Shown piece by piece: positions 1 to 11,629 of a DNA stretch of 64,000 nt. The stretch lies in assembly GCF_040115645.1 (NCBI RefSeq), contig NC_089573.1, positions 1,178,001-1,242,000 on the forward strand, read 5' to 3'. A program made the translations under genes and the position numbers. The first letter of the stretch is position 1. Each line of letters starts with the position of its first letter. Origin of the DNA: Euwallacea fornicatus (lineage: Eukaryota > Arthropoda > Insecta > Coleoptera > Curculionidae). Below the pieces are notes generated by a model, which was not told the DNA's origin, ran no database searches, and saw nothing but the letters and a program-made list of their open reading frames with translations.

Positions 1-1385
1 TTTTCATGCACAACACGCTCCTGAAGTTTGGCACGATCCTTCCGACTCACCCTGTATAACATAAATTTAGCTACATTGCATTATTTTTACGTCATAAATC
101 CATCGCCGCTCCGTGTCCCACTACTTGAGACTCACCCTGTATATCTATACATGTACTAAGGAAGGAACTGTTGCTTTCAATCGATAAGCTTACCACTTCG
201 TCTCGAGGCCGAATTTGGGCTAATAACAGCGAATTATTCAATTTGATATCTATATTTATGAATGAAAAATGTTTTGCGTTCTCGAGACAAAATAGTACGA
301 AGATTAAAAAGTTTTCCCTTGGGAAGCTATAAATCACGGAAAGTAACGCAGACAAGAACGCCTTGCTTCTTATTACTAATATAATAGGTGAAATGAGCAC
401 GCACGTGGACAAGTCCCAGATCGATATCCTTGTGGGTGTTTTTTCCTCCAAAAATTATATTTGTCAAGGCCGCCCTTTTATGCCCCCAGTATGGAAATAT
501 AATTCGGATATTTATAGCTATCAAGCGCTGGGAGCTGAGAAGGCCGCCCTAACAAAAAAAACTCCTTCTGAATCATTACTTTCATTTGAAACGTATGATC
601 GGCGAGACGTAAAAAAATATATTGTGCGAATCTAGCAAGAGTTTTCTCAAATGTTTTAATTAACTAAGACCTAAACAATTTATACGAATAAACGACTAAT
701 TATTTCAACGCATTTCAAACGTACAAAAGAAACGGTCTGCACGTACTCGTAAACCCACCCGCAGAATGAAATTCTGTTTTCCGTATACGGACTCATTCCT
801 CGCGAAATTCCCTTAACTCATTCAAAGCCATTTATATTTGTTGTGTGTCACTCGTACCATGTATTCTGAATAATTTTTTATCCCGCAAAAGTGAGTTTTT
901 ACTTGTGATGGCACAAGAATGGTTCATTAATCACTAGTCAATCCTCTTTAGTCACGCCACGCATGAATTCCGAAAAATTGCCACACTCCAGATTCAATAC
1001 ATATGAATATGAACTCTTATGTTGTACAATGTGTGGGACCATCAGTGAGGCGCTTACTATTCGAATTTCCAGCATATTCTATTAAAATGTGCCCTCATGC
1101 TGCTGTAGTCTCACGAAGGGCGCCACTACTTCGGTATTCGTAAGAAATATCTCATTTTCAAATAGGATTACTTAAATATTCTGTGCTTGATTTGAGCTAA
1201 CTTTTCTGTAGTAGTGCTTAACCCGTTACCCAGCATTCCCTAATTTTATATAGAATAGGGCCCCTTTTCAGCTTCGGCGGTATTTCGATTTCACTCTTAA
1301 ATCGTTGTTGGCACTCTAAGCGTATGCAGTAATAATGGAGATATTTATCTTTCATGCGATTTCAGTACCAAAAATCAAATTTTGA

Positions 1386-1685
1386 CCGAAAATATTAAAT
1401 ACAGAAAAAACAAGCAAACACATACAGACTACAGAACAGAATGCACTAAGACTAATCACAAAACTAAGACACCCCGAAAACCCGTTACACAACCCACCTA
1501 ACCAACTACTGTATGAACGCACAAACATGATAAGAATAACAGAAAGACTACGACAACTACAGAACAGATGGAAAAAGAACACCAACAACTCAACTATACT
1601 GAGCCCACTTTGCTTAACGAGACAGACAAGACAATCCCGCCTCCTTTTCCCTTCGAACACCCTTTGGGAGCACTTCCAGATGTAA
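1386..1685 (+). pseudogene. Non-LTR retrotransposon reverse-transcriptase C-terminal relic
   Basis: An open stretch of about 99 codons without a start. The translation has the pattern of the C-terminal end of jockey-like reverse transcriptases: a QNxALRxIT motif near codons 16-24, an LHNPPNQLLYE segment, then a basic stretch of the type LRQLQNRWKKNTNNS. The plus strand is strongly C/A-rich and G-poor here. It stops at TAA and no other part of the element is attached, so this is a truncated copy. The call is by motif recognition, not alignment. Confidence 0.5.
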
Positions 1686-1797
1686 TGTGATTGCATTTAG
1701 TCACCAAAAGATTACCATTGTACCACAGGCAGAAAGACCTAACAGGTCGATAGCCTATTTCCGAGGAAATAAAGATTGTTTATATATATATATTAAA

Positions 1798-2516
1798 TAC
1801 AGGGTGTCAATGAAGTACATATACTTATTTCAAGGGATGAATCTTTAACTGATTTTATCGCAGAAAGTCCGTATCAATGTAGGTCCGCAACGTGTTCATT
1901 TAGAAACTACGCGTTGAAACATAATAATCGGACAACATTTGTCATACGGGGATTTCTTGTGACACATAATCCAAAATTTTTCTTAATTTTTTGATTGTTC
2001 ATAGAGGGCGCCACATACAGGGTTTCGTCCCGGTTTAATTGACCCTAACTTTTTTGTACTACACAGTATCCCAATTTTTGATTAATACACTTTTTGCACA
2101 TTTACTTTTGTTGAAAAAGGGTACTCGTGGAAATCGTCTGTGGAAATAACTGTTTTGGTGATAAATGAGTTTGCGACTAACATGACTTGGATAAAATTTA
2201 TTTATTAACAATTATTGAAATTATCGGGATTAATCTGATATTATAATAATTGTTGAAAATAGCCACTTCCGACTTCTATCAATTAGTTACATACTATTTT
2301 CTATACAGTTACAATTTTGTCCAATTATTACATCTCCGCCCAAAAATATTTTCAAAAATTCATTAAAAATGACATTTCATAAACAAAGACGTTGCGGACC
2401 TACATTCATAGGAACTTTTTGTGATAAAAGCAGGTAAAGATTCATCCCCTGAAACAAGCACATGTGCTTAATTAAGACTTCATAACTAATAAAAAAATAA
2501 ATTGTTTCGCCCTGTA
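1798..2516. mobile_element. Foldback/MITE-like element with long inverted repeats
   Basis: The left arm (about 1798-1900, starting TACAGGGTGTC) is the imperfect reverse complement of the right arm (about 2388-2516, ending GCCCTGTA). The shared core includes GGGATGAATCTTTA and TGTAGGTCCGCAACGT. A TA dinucleotide lies at each end, as expected for the Tc1/mariner target duplication. The roughly 490-bp middle is AT-rich with no coding sequence, so the element is non-autonomous. Confidence 0.75.
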
Positions 2517-5278
2517 ACATTCTTTTGATAACATGAAAAAATCTAGTGATGAACAAAACAATTTTACATTGCTAAATGACACAGTTCTTGGAGCTGATAA
2601 CGTACATCTAACTTGCAATTTTACGAGAGTGCAAACGCCTTGACGAAGATGAGGTGAACCGCAGACGTCGAGAATGTGCTTCAGGAATAAAACGAGTTAA
2701 TAAAGCCTTGATCGAAGGCTGTTATAACTACCGAAGAAAGCAGTGTCTCAAATCTGTCTTTTGCCATATTAAGACTTTTCGAGACAAATTTTAAATTCTA
2801 CAGAACCCCGCTTCCATCGAAAAAAATACCGTGAAACATCGCCTTACATGGAAAGGATAAATTATCAGATTGAGAGGTGATATTACGACACTCAGACAAC
2901 CTTTCTATCAGATCGTGAAGTTCTTTCTAGGCCCCATATTTTCTACAATATCAAGCCGTAAGGGCGAATGTAGTGTTCTGCGGGGGACTTGCTAGAAACA
3001 ACTTCGACACCGGAATTCAAGTATTTTACAACTGCCAATAAATTTGTTTTTAGTAAGGACGACCTTCAGAATCAGCTCAAACAGAAAGTCGTTAAACCCC
3101 ACCTCCATCAAAATTAAGGATTTCAGGAGCGCCATAGCCGACGAGCATTGAACGTTATAGCGAAAATCTGGGGTAAACATTGATAAATATACACTCCAAA
3201 CAGCATATTCTTGCATAAATTAACCTCCATTCATTGCCAACAAGCAAACGTGCAAAAAATCAGGAGGACGCTACTTTGCCTGATCTGCAGTATCTGCGCT
3301 ACACTCGAGAGTCAAAACCTCAATGCGCAACAAGATACTCCCCACCATTACATCTTGATATTCGATTGCGTTCAATTTACGATTTGCTATTAACTCGCGA
3401 AAGAAACAAGTTTAGGAATGAACAAGAAATAAGAAAAAATAAATAAATAAAACAGACAAACACGTAGATCTTGTGCTAATACGCGACCGACGTAGCGAAA
3501 AAAGCAACGAAAGAGGTGAAGGGTACGGATGGTAGAACGCACCAATGGGAAAATGTCCATGTGAAAGTTAAGAAACTTTCGAGATTCTGAATAATTAGGT
3601 GCGAGAAATTGATAGAAATGAATTTCTCGCCCCACCTAAATTATTTCAGTTCGATCTCAAGAAAATTTGGAGAACCATATGGAAGATCGGTTAAAGCTTG
3701 AGGATTGGGCAGTCGAAATCCATAAAATTACACTGAACATTTAAAATTTTGAAAAATTCTAGAAACAAGGATTCTATTAATAATACACTCATTGAAAATG
3801 TATTAAAACTCCGCAAAGATTGGAACAAGTCACGTTATCACATGTACACCCACAGTCCTTGGATACTATTTTTAATACTCATACAACGATTTAAGCATAA
3901 AAGTTAGTGATATACAGGAACTGTTTACATGCGATAACTTGGAGTTAAAGTGAATCCGTTAACTGAGGATGTGGGGTCAATCTTTCGATGGCCGTTCGAT
4001 ACTGACCTAACATTTGAACTTGAGTTAAAACTTGAATCTTCAACGCTTTGTCGCATCTAGGAGAAAGCTTTCTAAGCGGGTGTGAGAAAAAATTCGAGAC
4101 TATTAAAAGTTTATTTTAAATAACAATTACAGAAGGTACTTCCATGAGGGTTGTAATCTGAGCCACCGCGAAATTCACATGATACCCCCGTCTCACCCCA
4201 CCACCCAATGTCCCGCTACGACGTCAAGTTTAAAACTACTAATAGATGATAGGTACCACGGATACCTGTTAAATAAATCTGCACCATAAGGGGGTCAATG
4301 TGAAAATCTGGATTAGTGTAAAACTCGAATGAGGTAATTCGCTGAATTTCTTCCGAAAATAATCTTTATTTTAAAGTTTTAGTTGTAATGTCGGATGAAA
4401 TATGGGAATGTAAGTTTTAGGTCGAGTTAAAAATATAGTTTGTGATATCTGGAACGAATATCAAATTAAACCAATAAACGTTGAGATTTAACAGTCGATG
4501 CGATAGATTTCCATCAGACGGACTAGCAGAACGCAATAGTATCGCCAGTTTTCCTTATCATAAGTTGCTGAAAAAATTTACATAGATGCATATGCTATAG
4601 TAGCAAAAATAGCTCGAACCGCTAGATTGCGAGTGTGAATCTTAATTCGACGATCATTTTCCGAAAATTAAGTCCTCAAAAGTAAAAGTCGTAAATTCGA
4701 TGCGGTGGTAATGATAAGCTCAGGCCATTAACATATCTAATTATACCCTTATAATGCTGAGAAAAGTGGTCTGCAAACCACCATCTATTTCAATTTTAAG
4801 CCAAACTTTACGAAAAAAAAAACTTATCTTTGTGTGGTTTATTTGATGGGACTCCGATGTGCCCTATTCAAACGGAAACGAGAAGCCTACCTGCTATGGG
4901 TTGTGCTTGCCAGGCGGGACCATCGTCCGTAAATAAGTGCAGACCACTTTACGAGGTTGGTAGGATCGACTGGGCCGGAGTTTGTGATAATTATTTTACT
5001 TCGAAATTTACATTAGATCGTATCATAAACTTAAATTGTCGGGCTGTAATTAATAAGCAATAATGACGATGTGCCCACGAAAACCTAATAATCTAGGTAA
5101 TGCCCTACCGTGGGGCTATACGATAATTACTTGTACGTACAAATTGGGGCGTATTAGAATACTGCAATTGAACATAACATGATAACAATCGAGATGACAA
5201 AGTAGTACAAACGCGATAGTATAATGGTAAATCGAGTACCTACTGCATGTGCGCGACTCTGTAAAGTAACTGCTTTTA
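2517..5278. other. Gene-free AT-rich stretch
   Basis: No convincing gene. Short open frames near 2,992-3,635 and 4,830-5,063 lack recognisable domains or flanking splice logic. The segment at 4,840-4,990 is somewhat GC-rich and may be old transposon DNA, but I cannot assign it. Confidence 0.5.
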
Positions 5279-6905
5279 TACAGGACGTTTCATAAATACA
5301 CCGACCAACTTTCAGGGGACGTAGAACTCATATATAAACAAATATTTAGATCAAATATTTACATCAAATAAAATTAGGTCCGAAAAGCTTTGTTTCCAAG
5401 ATATAGTGTTTAATTTCTTATCCTTTAAAATATTTTTTATTTTATACCTATACAGGGTGTTCCCTAAGTGCGGTACATAACTTCGGGAGCGCACTCTACA
5501 GCTAAAATAAAGGTAATTTTGTTGTGCGAACTATATCCCAAAAATGCTTCGTTGCGGAAATACAGGGTGTGAAAGTTTTATTGTCTGAAATTTAACGTCT
5601 CACGCACAGATAAGTGAACGGTGTCGGTGACTGGTAAAATGCCGACAATTTCGCTACCAAACGGGCAAGTACACAACAAAAACATTCACATCTTCATTCA
5701 AATGCTTCTTCTCTTAAGAATAATAAAAAAGAATGAAAACATTTAGCTACAAAGTTTTTTATTTATTTGCTCGAAAACGGCGTCCTACGGAAAAAAGTCA
5801 AGAGACGTTTCTTCTTCCAAATCGAACACATAATTAAAAAAGGAGCAAAATATTGGAAAAGAACGGAGGCGTACCACATTTTTCCTTTAAAATATCCAGC
5901 AATTATCCTGCCCGCACGCCTCTGGTTACGCAGCAGCCACTGCTTTTAGCGTAAAATGCGCACCGCTGCCAACTCTCAAACCCTGCAAGATGTCATTAAA
6001 ATGTCTCAAGTAGTTTCGGAAATTGCAATTTTTTAAAGACATTTTCGCACCCTGCATTTCCGCAACGAAGAATTTTCGGGAAATAGCTTACATAACGAAA
6101 TTTATTTTAGCTGTAGAATACGCTCCGGAAGTTATGTACCGTACTTGGGAAACACCCCGTATATGTATATTTCAAAAACGGTTTGGGATTCAGACGTGAA
6201 ATTGAGGACACGCTGCAGCGGGATGAATATGCATATTAGGGAGTAGGCAGAACATTTCCACCTGCACCAATGGCGTTCGTGCAGGTATCCGACGTTTCTG
6301 TATGTGTAAATGACTCAAAATTTAACGGAGTCATATTTTCGAAAAAGAGCACTATTTTGCGATGTCATGTTTCACACATGTTGGTCTTCGTGTCCTCTGC
6401 CTCTATTAAAAGAACATCAAATGAATTCCTACGAAAGGAAAAAATCGCTCTTGGAAACCTACACCAATTTTTTGTGCTAGGCACGGGAATGAGAAATTAT
6501 TTTTTATCTTGATTAAGTCTACTTGAGCCAGAAACCACTAAGAGGCCTTTTTTAATTTAGAATTGATGGAATGTTGAAAAAAAATATATTCGTATTTAGA
6601 AAAGTCAGTAGCGCACCACTTTTTTTCATTAAAATCGCTCTATTAAATGGCCGCAAAAGCGCCATTGGTGTAGGTGGAAGTATTTTGTCGACTCCAGAGC
6701 ATGCCCATTTATCGCGCCATCGCTTGTCTCCAATTTCATCCCTGTATCCCAAACCGTTAAAAAAAAAAGAATTTAATAAGAAATAAAAAATGTTGAATCT
6801 TGGAAGGAAGCGATTTCGGACCTAACTCCATTCGATCTAAATATTTGTTCGTATGAGCCCTACATCCCCTGAAAATCCATTGGTGCGTTTATGAAACACC
6901 CTGTA
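5279..6905. mobile_element. Outer foldback element, split by a younger insertion
   Basis: Two inverted arms. The left arm is in two pieces (about 5279-5450 and 6164-6300) and pairs with the right arm (about 6640-6905). The ends read TACAGGACGTTTCATAAA and TTTATGAAACACCCTGTA. Internal matches include CAGGGGA(C/T)GTAG, ACAAATATTTAGATC, ACGGTTTGGGAT and CCACCT(G/A)CACCAATGGCG. The left arm is interrupted exactly by the inner element at 5451-6161. No intact transposase is seen. Confidence 0.75.
5451..6161. mobile_element. Inner foldback element nested in the outer element
   Basis: Arms of about 150 bp (5451-5600 and about 6010-6161) are near reverse complements. The ends are TACAGGGTGTTCCC and GGAAACACCCCGTA. 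Shared blocks include GTACATAACTTC, TCTACAGCTAAAATAAA and CTTCGTTGCGGAAAT. TA flanks both sides (5449-5450 and 6162-6163), a clean TA target duplication. The arms contain an internal TACAGGGTGTGAAAG copy at about 5570. Non-coding. Confidence 0.8.
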
Positions 6906-7637
6906 CATAAATTAAAACATATCAAACCACTACAATTGAATCTAATATGTAATAATCAACAATATAAAGCAATATAGTCGAGAGCGACTAAAAATAATTA
7001 CAGAATTGCGTATGCGCGGAGCATACGACTTTGTATGATAATTATACATATGTAAATTTAAATAAATCAAAATGCTGCAATTGGAATTAATATGTAAAAA
7101 TGCATAGCATATACCAATATGACCGCAAAAATCGAATAATTGGAGCATTCCTCTGTGTAATATGTGGAACTATATGGAAACTACATGTAAATTAGAACAA
7201 ATCAAAACAATGCAATTGAATCTAATATGCGATAATAAAAATGATAAATAAATTTAACTACGAAAGCTTAATAATGGAGGTAAATAATAAGACTGCGGGG
7301 AAGTCTGCCGAACCTGCGTGTGTGGATGAGGGGGTGGACGGAGTTATGACGTCAGAGAGAATGATCAATTGGGCAAAAGAGCAATTTCTGGATATATTCG
7401 CTGGATAAACATTACTGAAGGAAACGTATAGTTAAATGAGTACACAGTGTAGGAAATAATTATATAATTTATGCAAACAAATAAATATTTAATAGAGTGT
7501 ACCATTACCAGCGGCTCTTGTTACTTGTTCACACTTTCTTGGTATACTCGCAATTAGGTTTCTAATGTCAACTTCAGTAATTTGATCCTATATTTCCGTA
7601 ATCTTGAATCACAGCTTATTGAAGTCCCTAGGGGGAC
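6906..7637. other. Gene-free AT-rich stretch
   Basis: No gene visible. Two loosely related A/T-rich segments (about 6,915-6,960 and 7,190-7,235) share words such as AAATCAAA-CAATGCAATTGAATCTAATATG, suggesting a decayed direct repeat. Confidence 0.4.
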
Positions 7638-8455
7638 CTACAAGACCGTAACTTGTCGATCCATATTGTCCCATAAATGTGCGATGGGATTCAGATCAGG
7701 ACTTCTTGCTGGCCAAAGCAACGTTTTAAGCTTTACATCTTGGGGATAGTTTTGTACTACTCGAGCCACGTGTGGACGTGTATTATCGTGTGGCAATAAA
7801 AATTCCTCATCGATAAATGAGGCATATGGCACTACATAGAGTTCTAAAACGTCTGTTACGTATCTGTGATCTATCAAACCACCATTTTGAAGCACAACTA
7901 ACTCTGTGCGACGTTTCAAACTAATGTATGCATATTATAATTTTGTACTGGGTGTCTCCCTTTTCGGGACGTCGATACGCTCTCCTAGGGCGACCATCAC
8001 CAAAAAGGCAACATCGAGACTCAAGTTCAAGTAAATTGCCCCATGGACGATCTCCCGAATTTCAGTTGTCTCTGGCAAATCGAAGCAACTATTTTCGATG
8101 GTTCTCGGTCAACAGGGGACTAGTTGCAGCCTTATAGGGAACAACATTCCTTTCTGCCAATCTTCCTACTATATCCTCACTGACATGAAAGTCATATCGA
8201 CAAGAAAGTCCTGCTACAGCGCAATACTTGTAATGGTTTGACTTCGTAAAGCTTACAGTCGTAAAAATCGATCTTGGTTATTCCTTGTAAATCTTTGTCA
8301 TCCTTGTCCAGGTCTTCTTTGACTGCTACCTAGTGATCGTAGATTGTGCCACTTTAAATAGCACTGCAATTTCAACTTGTGGTAAGCCTGCTTTCCCAAG
8401 TGCCACAACAGCTACATATTCTCCCAGCGAAAGATTTCTCCTCTCGTCGACATTT
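7638..8455 (-). pseudogene. Broken Tc1-like transposase
   Basis: Read on the minus strand from about 8,455. First comes a helix-turn-helix-like stretch (LGEYVAVVALGKAGLPQVEI, then QSTITR), next a frameshifted middle with an SLFGDGRPRRAYRRPEKGD-like piece, then an open frame (7638-7919) with HDNTRPH and the signature ARSPDLNPIAHLWD. This is the order of a Tc1/mariner DDE transposase. Several stops and frameshifts break it, and the position that is normally the catalytic Glu (NPIEHLWD) is Ala. It is inactive. I could not define terminal repeats. Confidence 0.8.
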
Positions 8456-8984
8456 TCTTTGAAAATCAAATTTTTTATTTCCAAAACACACTAAAAATAC
8501 AATCTAAATTAAGTTAAATGAGGTATACAACCGTCAAACCAAAATAGCTGAAACAGCAATTTTCAATAGTTTGTAAACAAATGTTGTTATCTTTAAAAAA
8601 ACACGTAAAAAAATATAAAAAAGTTTTAAGAATCATAAACAAATAATGTCAAACCTCTAGCAGGAATTGTTAATACCTTTGAAGGCAGATTTTTAAATTT
8701 TTAAAATTATGCGTTAATTTTGCGGTGTCCAGGAGAAGTATGTTCAGCACCGGGATCTCGCAAACGGAAAGAGCTACAGACTTGGTAAAAAAACAATCCT
8801 ACACCTTAAGTAGCTATAAGCAAGCGCATAATAAACCCTCTCTTGAGTGTGTAACTTTTTTAACATTTAATTAAGTCTCTATCTATCACAGTTTATGAAT
8901 TCCAATGCTCGACATTTGTACCTTGGAAACACTATACAGGGAAGACCAAAAAACTTGCATAAATTCGCTAAAAACTTAAAGAAA

Positions 8985-9725
8985 TATTTTTCATAAAAAT
9001 GCTGGAATAAATAAAATATTGTTTTTAGTTGTGCACTTTTTGACGTAACAGACATGTATACAGGGCCACCCATGTAGTAGATAAATGTACTTTTTATTTT
9101 TTTTCTTACAAGACCCCATGTATATTATGACGTCTTTGATATCTTCGCGAAATTCTGAACATATCCACGTCTTAATTCAACAGGTTTCGAAAAATAAATT
9201 AAATAAAAATACTGGCAGAACTATTAATATTTAAAAAATAATAATATAAAGTACTATAATCGAATATATTGAATGTTCGAACGGTACCACGTTGACTTCC
9301 TGACAGCGGGCAAGATGCAATTCAAATTCCTCAAGAACTTTTTTTAGCGTTTGAGGAGGTATTTGTTAAACCCTTTGAAAACCTTGATTTTTTAACTCTT
9401 CTGTATTAGTGGGGTTATTTAGACACACCGTATGTGTCAGTTAACCCCATAAATAAGTCCATAGGGGTGAGGTCAGGCGATCTAGCAGACCACTCTAATA
9501 GCCATATTGCCCAAACATTTCAATAACTGTTGAATTTAGTCGTGGGTATGTTACGTAAAATATATTTAGAACTTATCAAAGAACCCAAATAGTTCGTAGT
9601 ATACAGGGGGTTTCGTAAGAAAAAAAATTAAAAAGTACATTTATCTACTACATAGGCAACCCTGTATGCATGTCTGTTGCGTCAAAGAGATGAAATTATT
9701 CAAAAAGCATTCACAAAATTACCTT
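8985..9725. mobile_element. Inverted-repeat mariner-superfamily remnant
   Basis: Arms at about 8,990-9,140 and 9,580-9,725 are imperfect reverse complements. The best-matched core reads CAGACATG(T/C)ATACAGGG followed by ATGTAGTAGATAAATGTACT and a T-rich run ending CTTAC. The loop contains a decayed transposase fragment, listed separately. The homology continues on both sides of the TACAGGG motif, so one end may sit inside another copy. Confidence 0.65.
9270..9515 (-). pseudogene. Mariner-superfamily transposase C-terminal fragment
   Basis: On the minus strand from about 9,515 the translation begins with WLLEWSARSPDLTPMD then LFMGLTDTYG, the typical (W)PARSPDLTPLDFFLWG block of insect mariner-like transposases. 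After stops it resumes with an EFELHLARCQEVN...FEH stretch like the usual C-terminal end. It lies between two inverted arms, so it is the degraded core of the element. Confidence 0.6.
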
Positions 9726-9999
9726 TTAGATACATCAGATCATTATCTGTGATGTTAGGGAATACATGGAAACTTGTAAGTGGCATATTCCTAACCTGTA
9801 TTATGATTATTTTTACTTAAAATTTGTGATTTTGTTTGATATCATCATATCTTGGGACTTTTGGCCGTAAAAGGACTTAATATGATTTCATATATTGAAT
9901 TGGAAACCCCTACTACTGAAGCCAGAGGCTAAGGTCTTGATGGTGATCATCGGCAGCAAACTAATCTGAAAACGCCACATGGGAAAAACGTTCGATAAG

Positions 10000-10640
10000 A
10001 CAATAGCACTGACATGGCATCTGCGCAGGGCCGTGGGAAGAGATGGGGCCTGAAACCCCACGTCCTACACTAACTTTTTCCTGCAGCAAACGGACAGAGG
10101 GTCTCCTACGGATTTCTGGTTTTGGAGTCAACAATGGTTAAGACCTGCTATACTCTCGGCTAAAGTCGGTAAGACCACAACAAGTGGTCTGCCTGGCCAT
10201 CACCGGGTCATTCACGAATATATCAGAAACCGGGAATAGGGCTCGACGCCTTTCTCGGATTGCCAGAGTTTCCAATCCGGATCAAGAGGAAGACTATTCG
10301 AGATTGTTCGGCTCCTTCAACGAGACGTTTTCCTCCTACTGAAGAAAGAAATCCCGAATGATCTGAACGGCCAGAATATACAGGGGCAGTCAGAGCAAGG
10401 GCGAATTCTATCGCTTAGGGGGGATTCTACAAATCGGTCTGCAAGAAGAGCCGCCAGGGTCCCAACCCGAAGACTTCGACCACTCGGCTTTCCTAGTACT
10501 ACCAGACGTTCCCAAATTGTAGGTACGACAACACCAAAGAAACCAAATGGTTGCTGGCGTGATAGCGCAGTACGAAAAAGAAAATGGGGCGGGAGATGCA
10601 GGTTTGAGTACCATCCTGTCAATTCTTCCGAAAAATTCAA
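10000..10640. other. GC-rich island of unknown origin
   Basis: By eye this block is close to half G+C, in surroundings of about one third. It starts near a CTGCGCAGGGCCGTGGG segment. Both strands have moderately long open frames (for example 10,317-10,640 minus) but none has a domain I recognise, and the plus-strand frames are interrupted. It may be a fragment of a retroelement or another foreign-composition insertion. Confidence 0.4.
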
Positions 10641-10975
10641 TCCTGTATATTCCAGGATTTAATGTGTGCTACAATATATCATCTAACTGAATCTTTTAAA
10701 AACTCAAAGTACAGTGAATTCAGAAAACCTGAAATTTTGATACTCTGGTATCTTGGTTGTGACCCATTTCTTGATAAAGTAACATGAATAATCATACGTG
10801 GATAAACATTAGCATGTCATTAACCAGCGTTTCATATGTGGTTACTAAGCAATATATAAATTAATTCATATATGTATATATGTATATAAACGGTATTTAA
10901 GGAGCTGATTTTCTGGATTGTTCTAAGACAGAAAAGTGAAGTAAACGTGTGTCTTCAAAAGAGTCATTTGCGAAA

Positions 10976-11629
10976 TACAGGGTGTTAAATATTTAAAAAA
11001 GTTAAATATTTTTCGTCGTATTTTCAAAATGGCGCAAGATGTTCTGTTGAAACTCGGTATGCCCATATAGTAGTCTAAACAATACATTTCTTTTCTATTT
11101 AAAAAACAATGCTGTGACTATGTACGTGCGTAGGGGTTAATTCTTATAGAGGAATGAAGGCTACGCCACTGGCCACTTTTCCAAATTTTACACATTTCTT
11201 TTAATTACCGTTACGAAACACACCAAAAATTTCTCTTGTGTTTTTTTAGCACGGCAAGTAATTTTTGAGGAAAAAACGCCCTGCTGAACATCTATGCCGG
11301 AAATAATAGCAAATTTATCAATGAGATAATGTTAGTCGTGCAAAACGCCCTCAAGAGTCTATGAGAAAAAGGATGGACGCATGCACTATGGCAAATAGTA
11401 GTAATTTTCAACAATTTAGAAAATACCAGTGGTGTACCTTCCATTGCTCCATAAAAATTAACATAGAAATCCCTATGCACGTCTATGGTTGCAGTATTTT
11501 CCTTTAAATCGAAGAGAAATGTACTCTTTGGACTACTGTGTACGCTGACCGAGTTTCAATAAAACATCTTGGCCATTTTGAGAGAACGGAATAATATTTT
11601 TTACTTTTCTTAATATTTAACGCCCTGTA
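10976..11629. mobile_element. Foldback/MITE-like element with arms of about 220 bp
   Basis: The ends are TACAGGGTGTTAAATATT and AATATTTAACGCCCTGTA. Arms at about 10,976-11,200 and 11,410-11,629 pair through blocks such as TCAAAATGGC(G)CAAGATGTT, TGAAACTCGGT, GTGC(G/A)TAGGG and ACNCCACTGG. TA sits at both ends. There is no coding sequence in the roughly 200-bp loop. Confidence 0.75.

Noticed and set aside
49..145. Two CACCCTGTATA transposon-end motifs 84 bp apart
   Set aside because: Single ends without partners at the window edge; no element can be delimited.
4830..5063. 77-aa open frame with many Cys and Pro residues
   Set aside because: No domain, no signal peptide and no clear splice sites; surrounded by repeats.
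10317..10640. 107-aa minus-strand frame in the GC-rich island
   Set aside because: GC-rich DNA has fewer stops, and the translation shows no recognisable fold or family.
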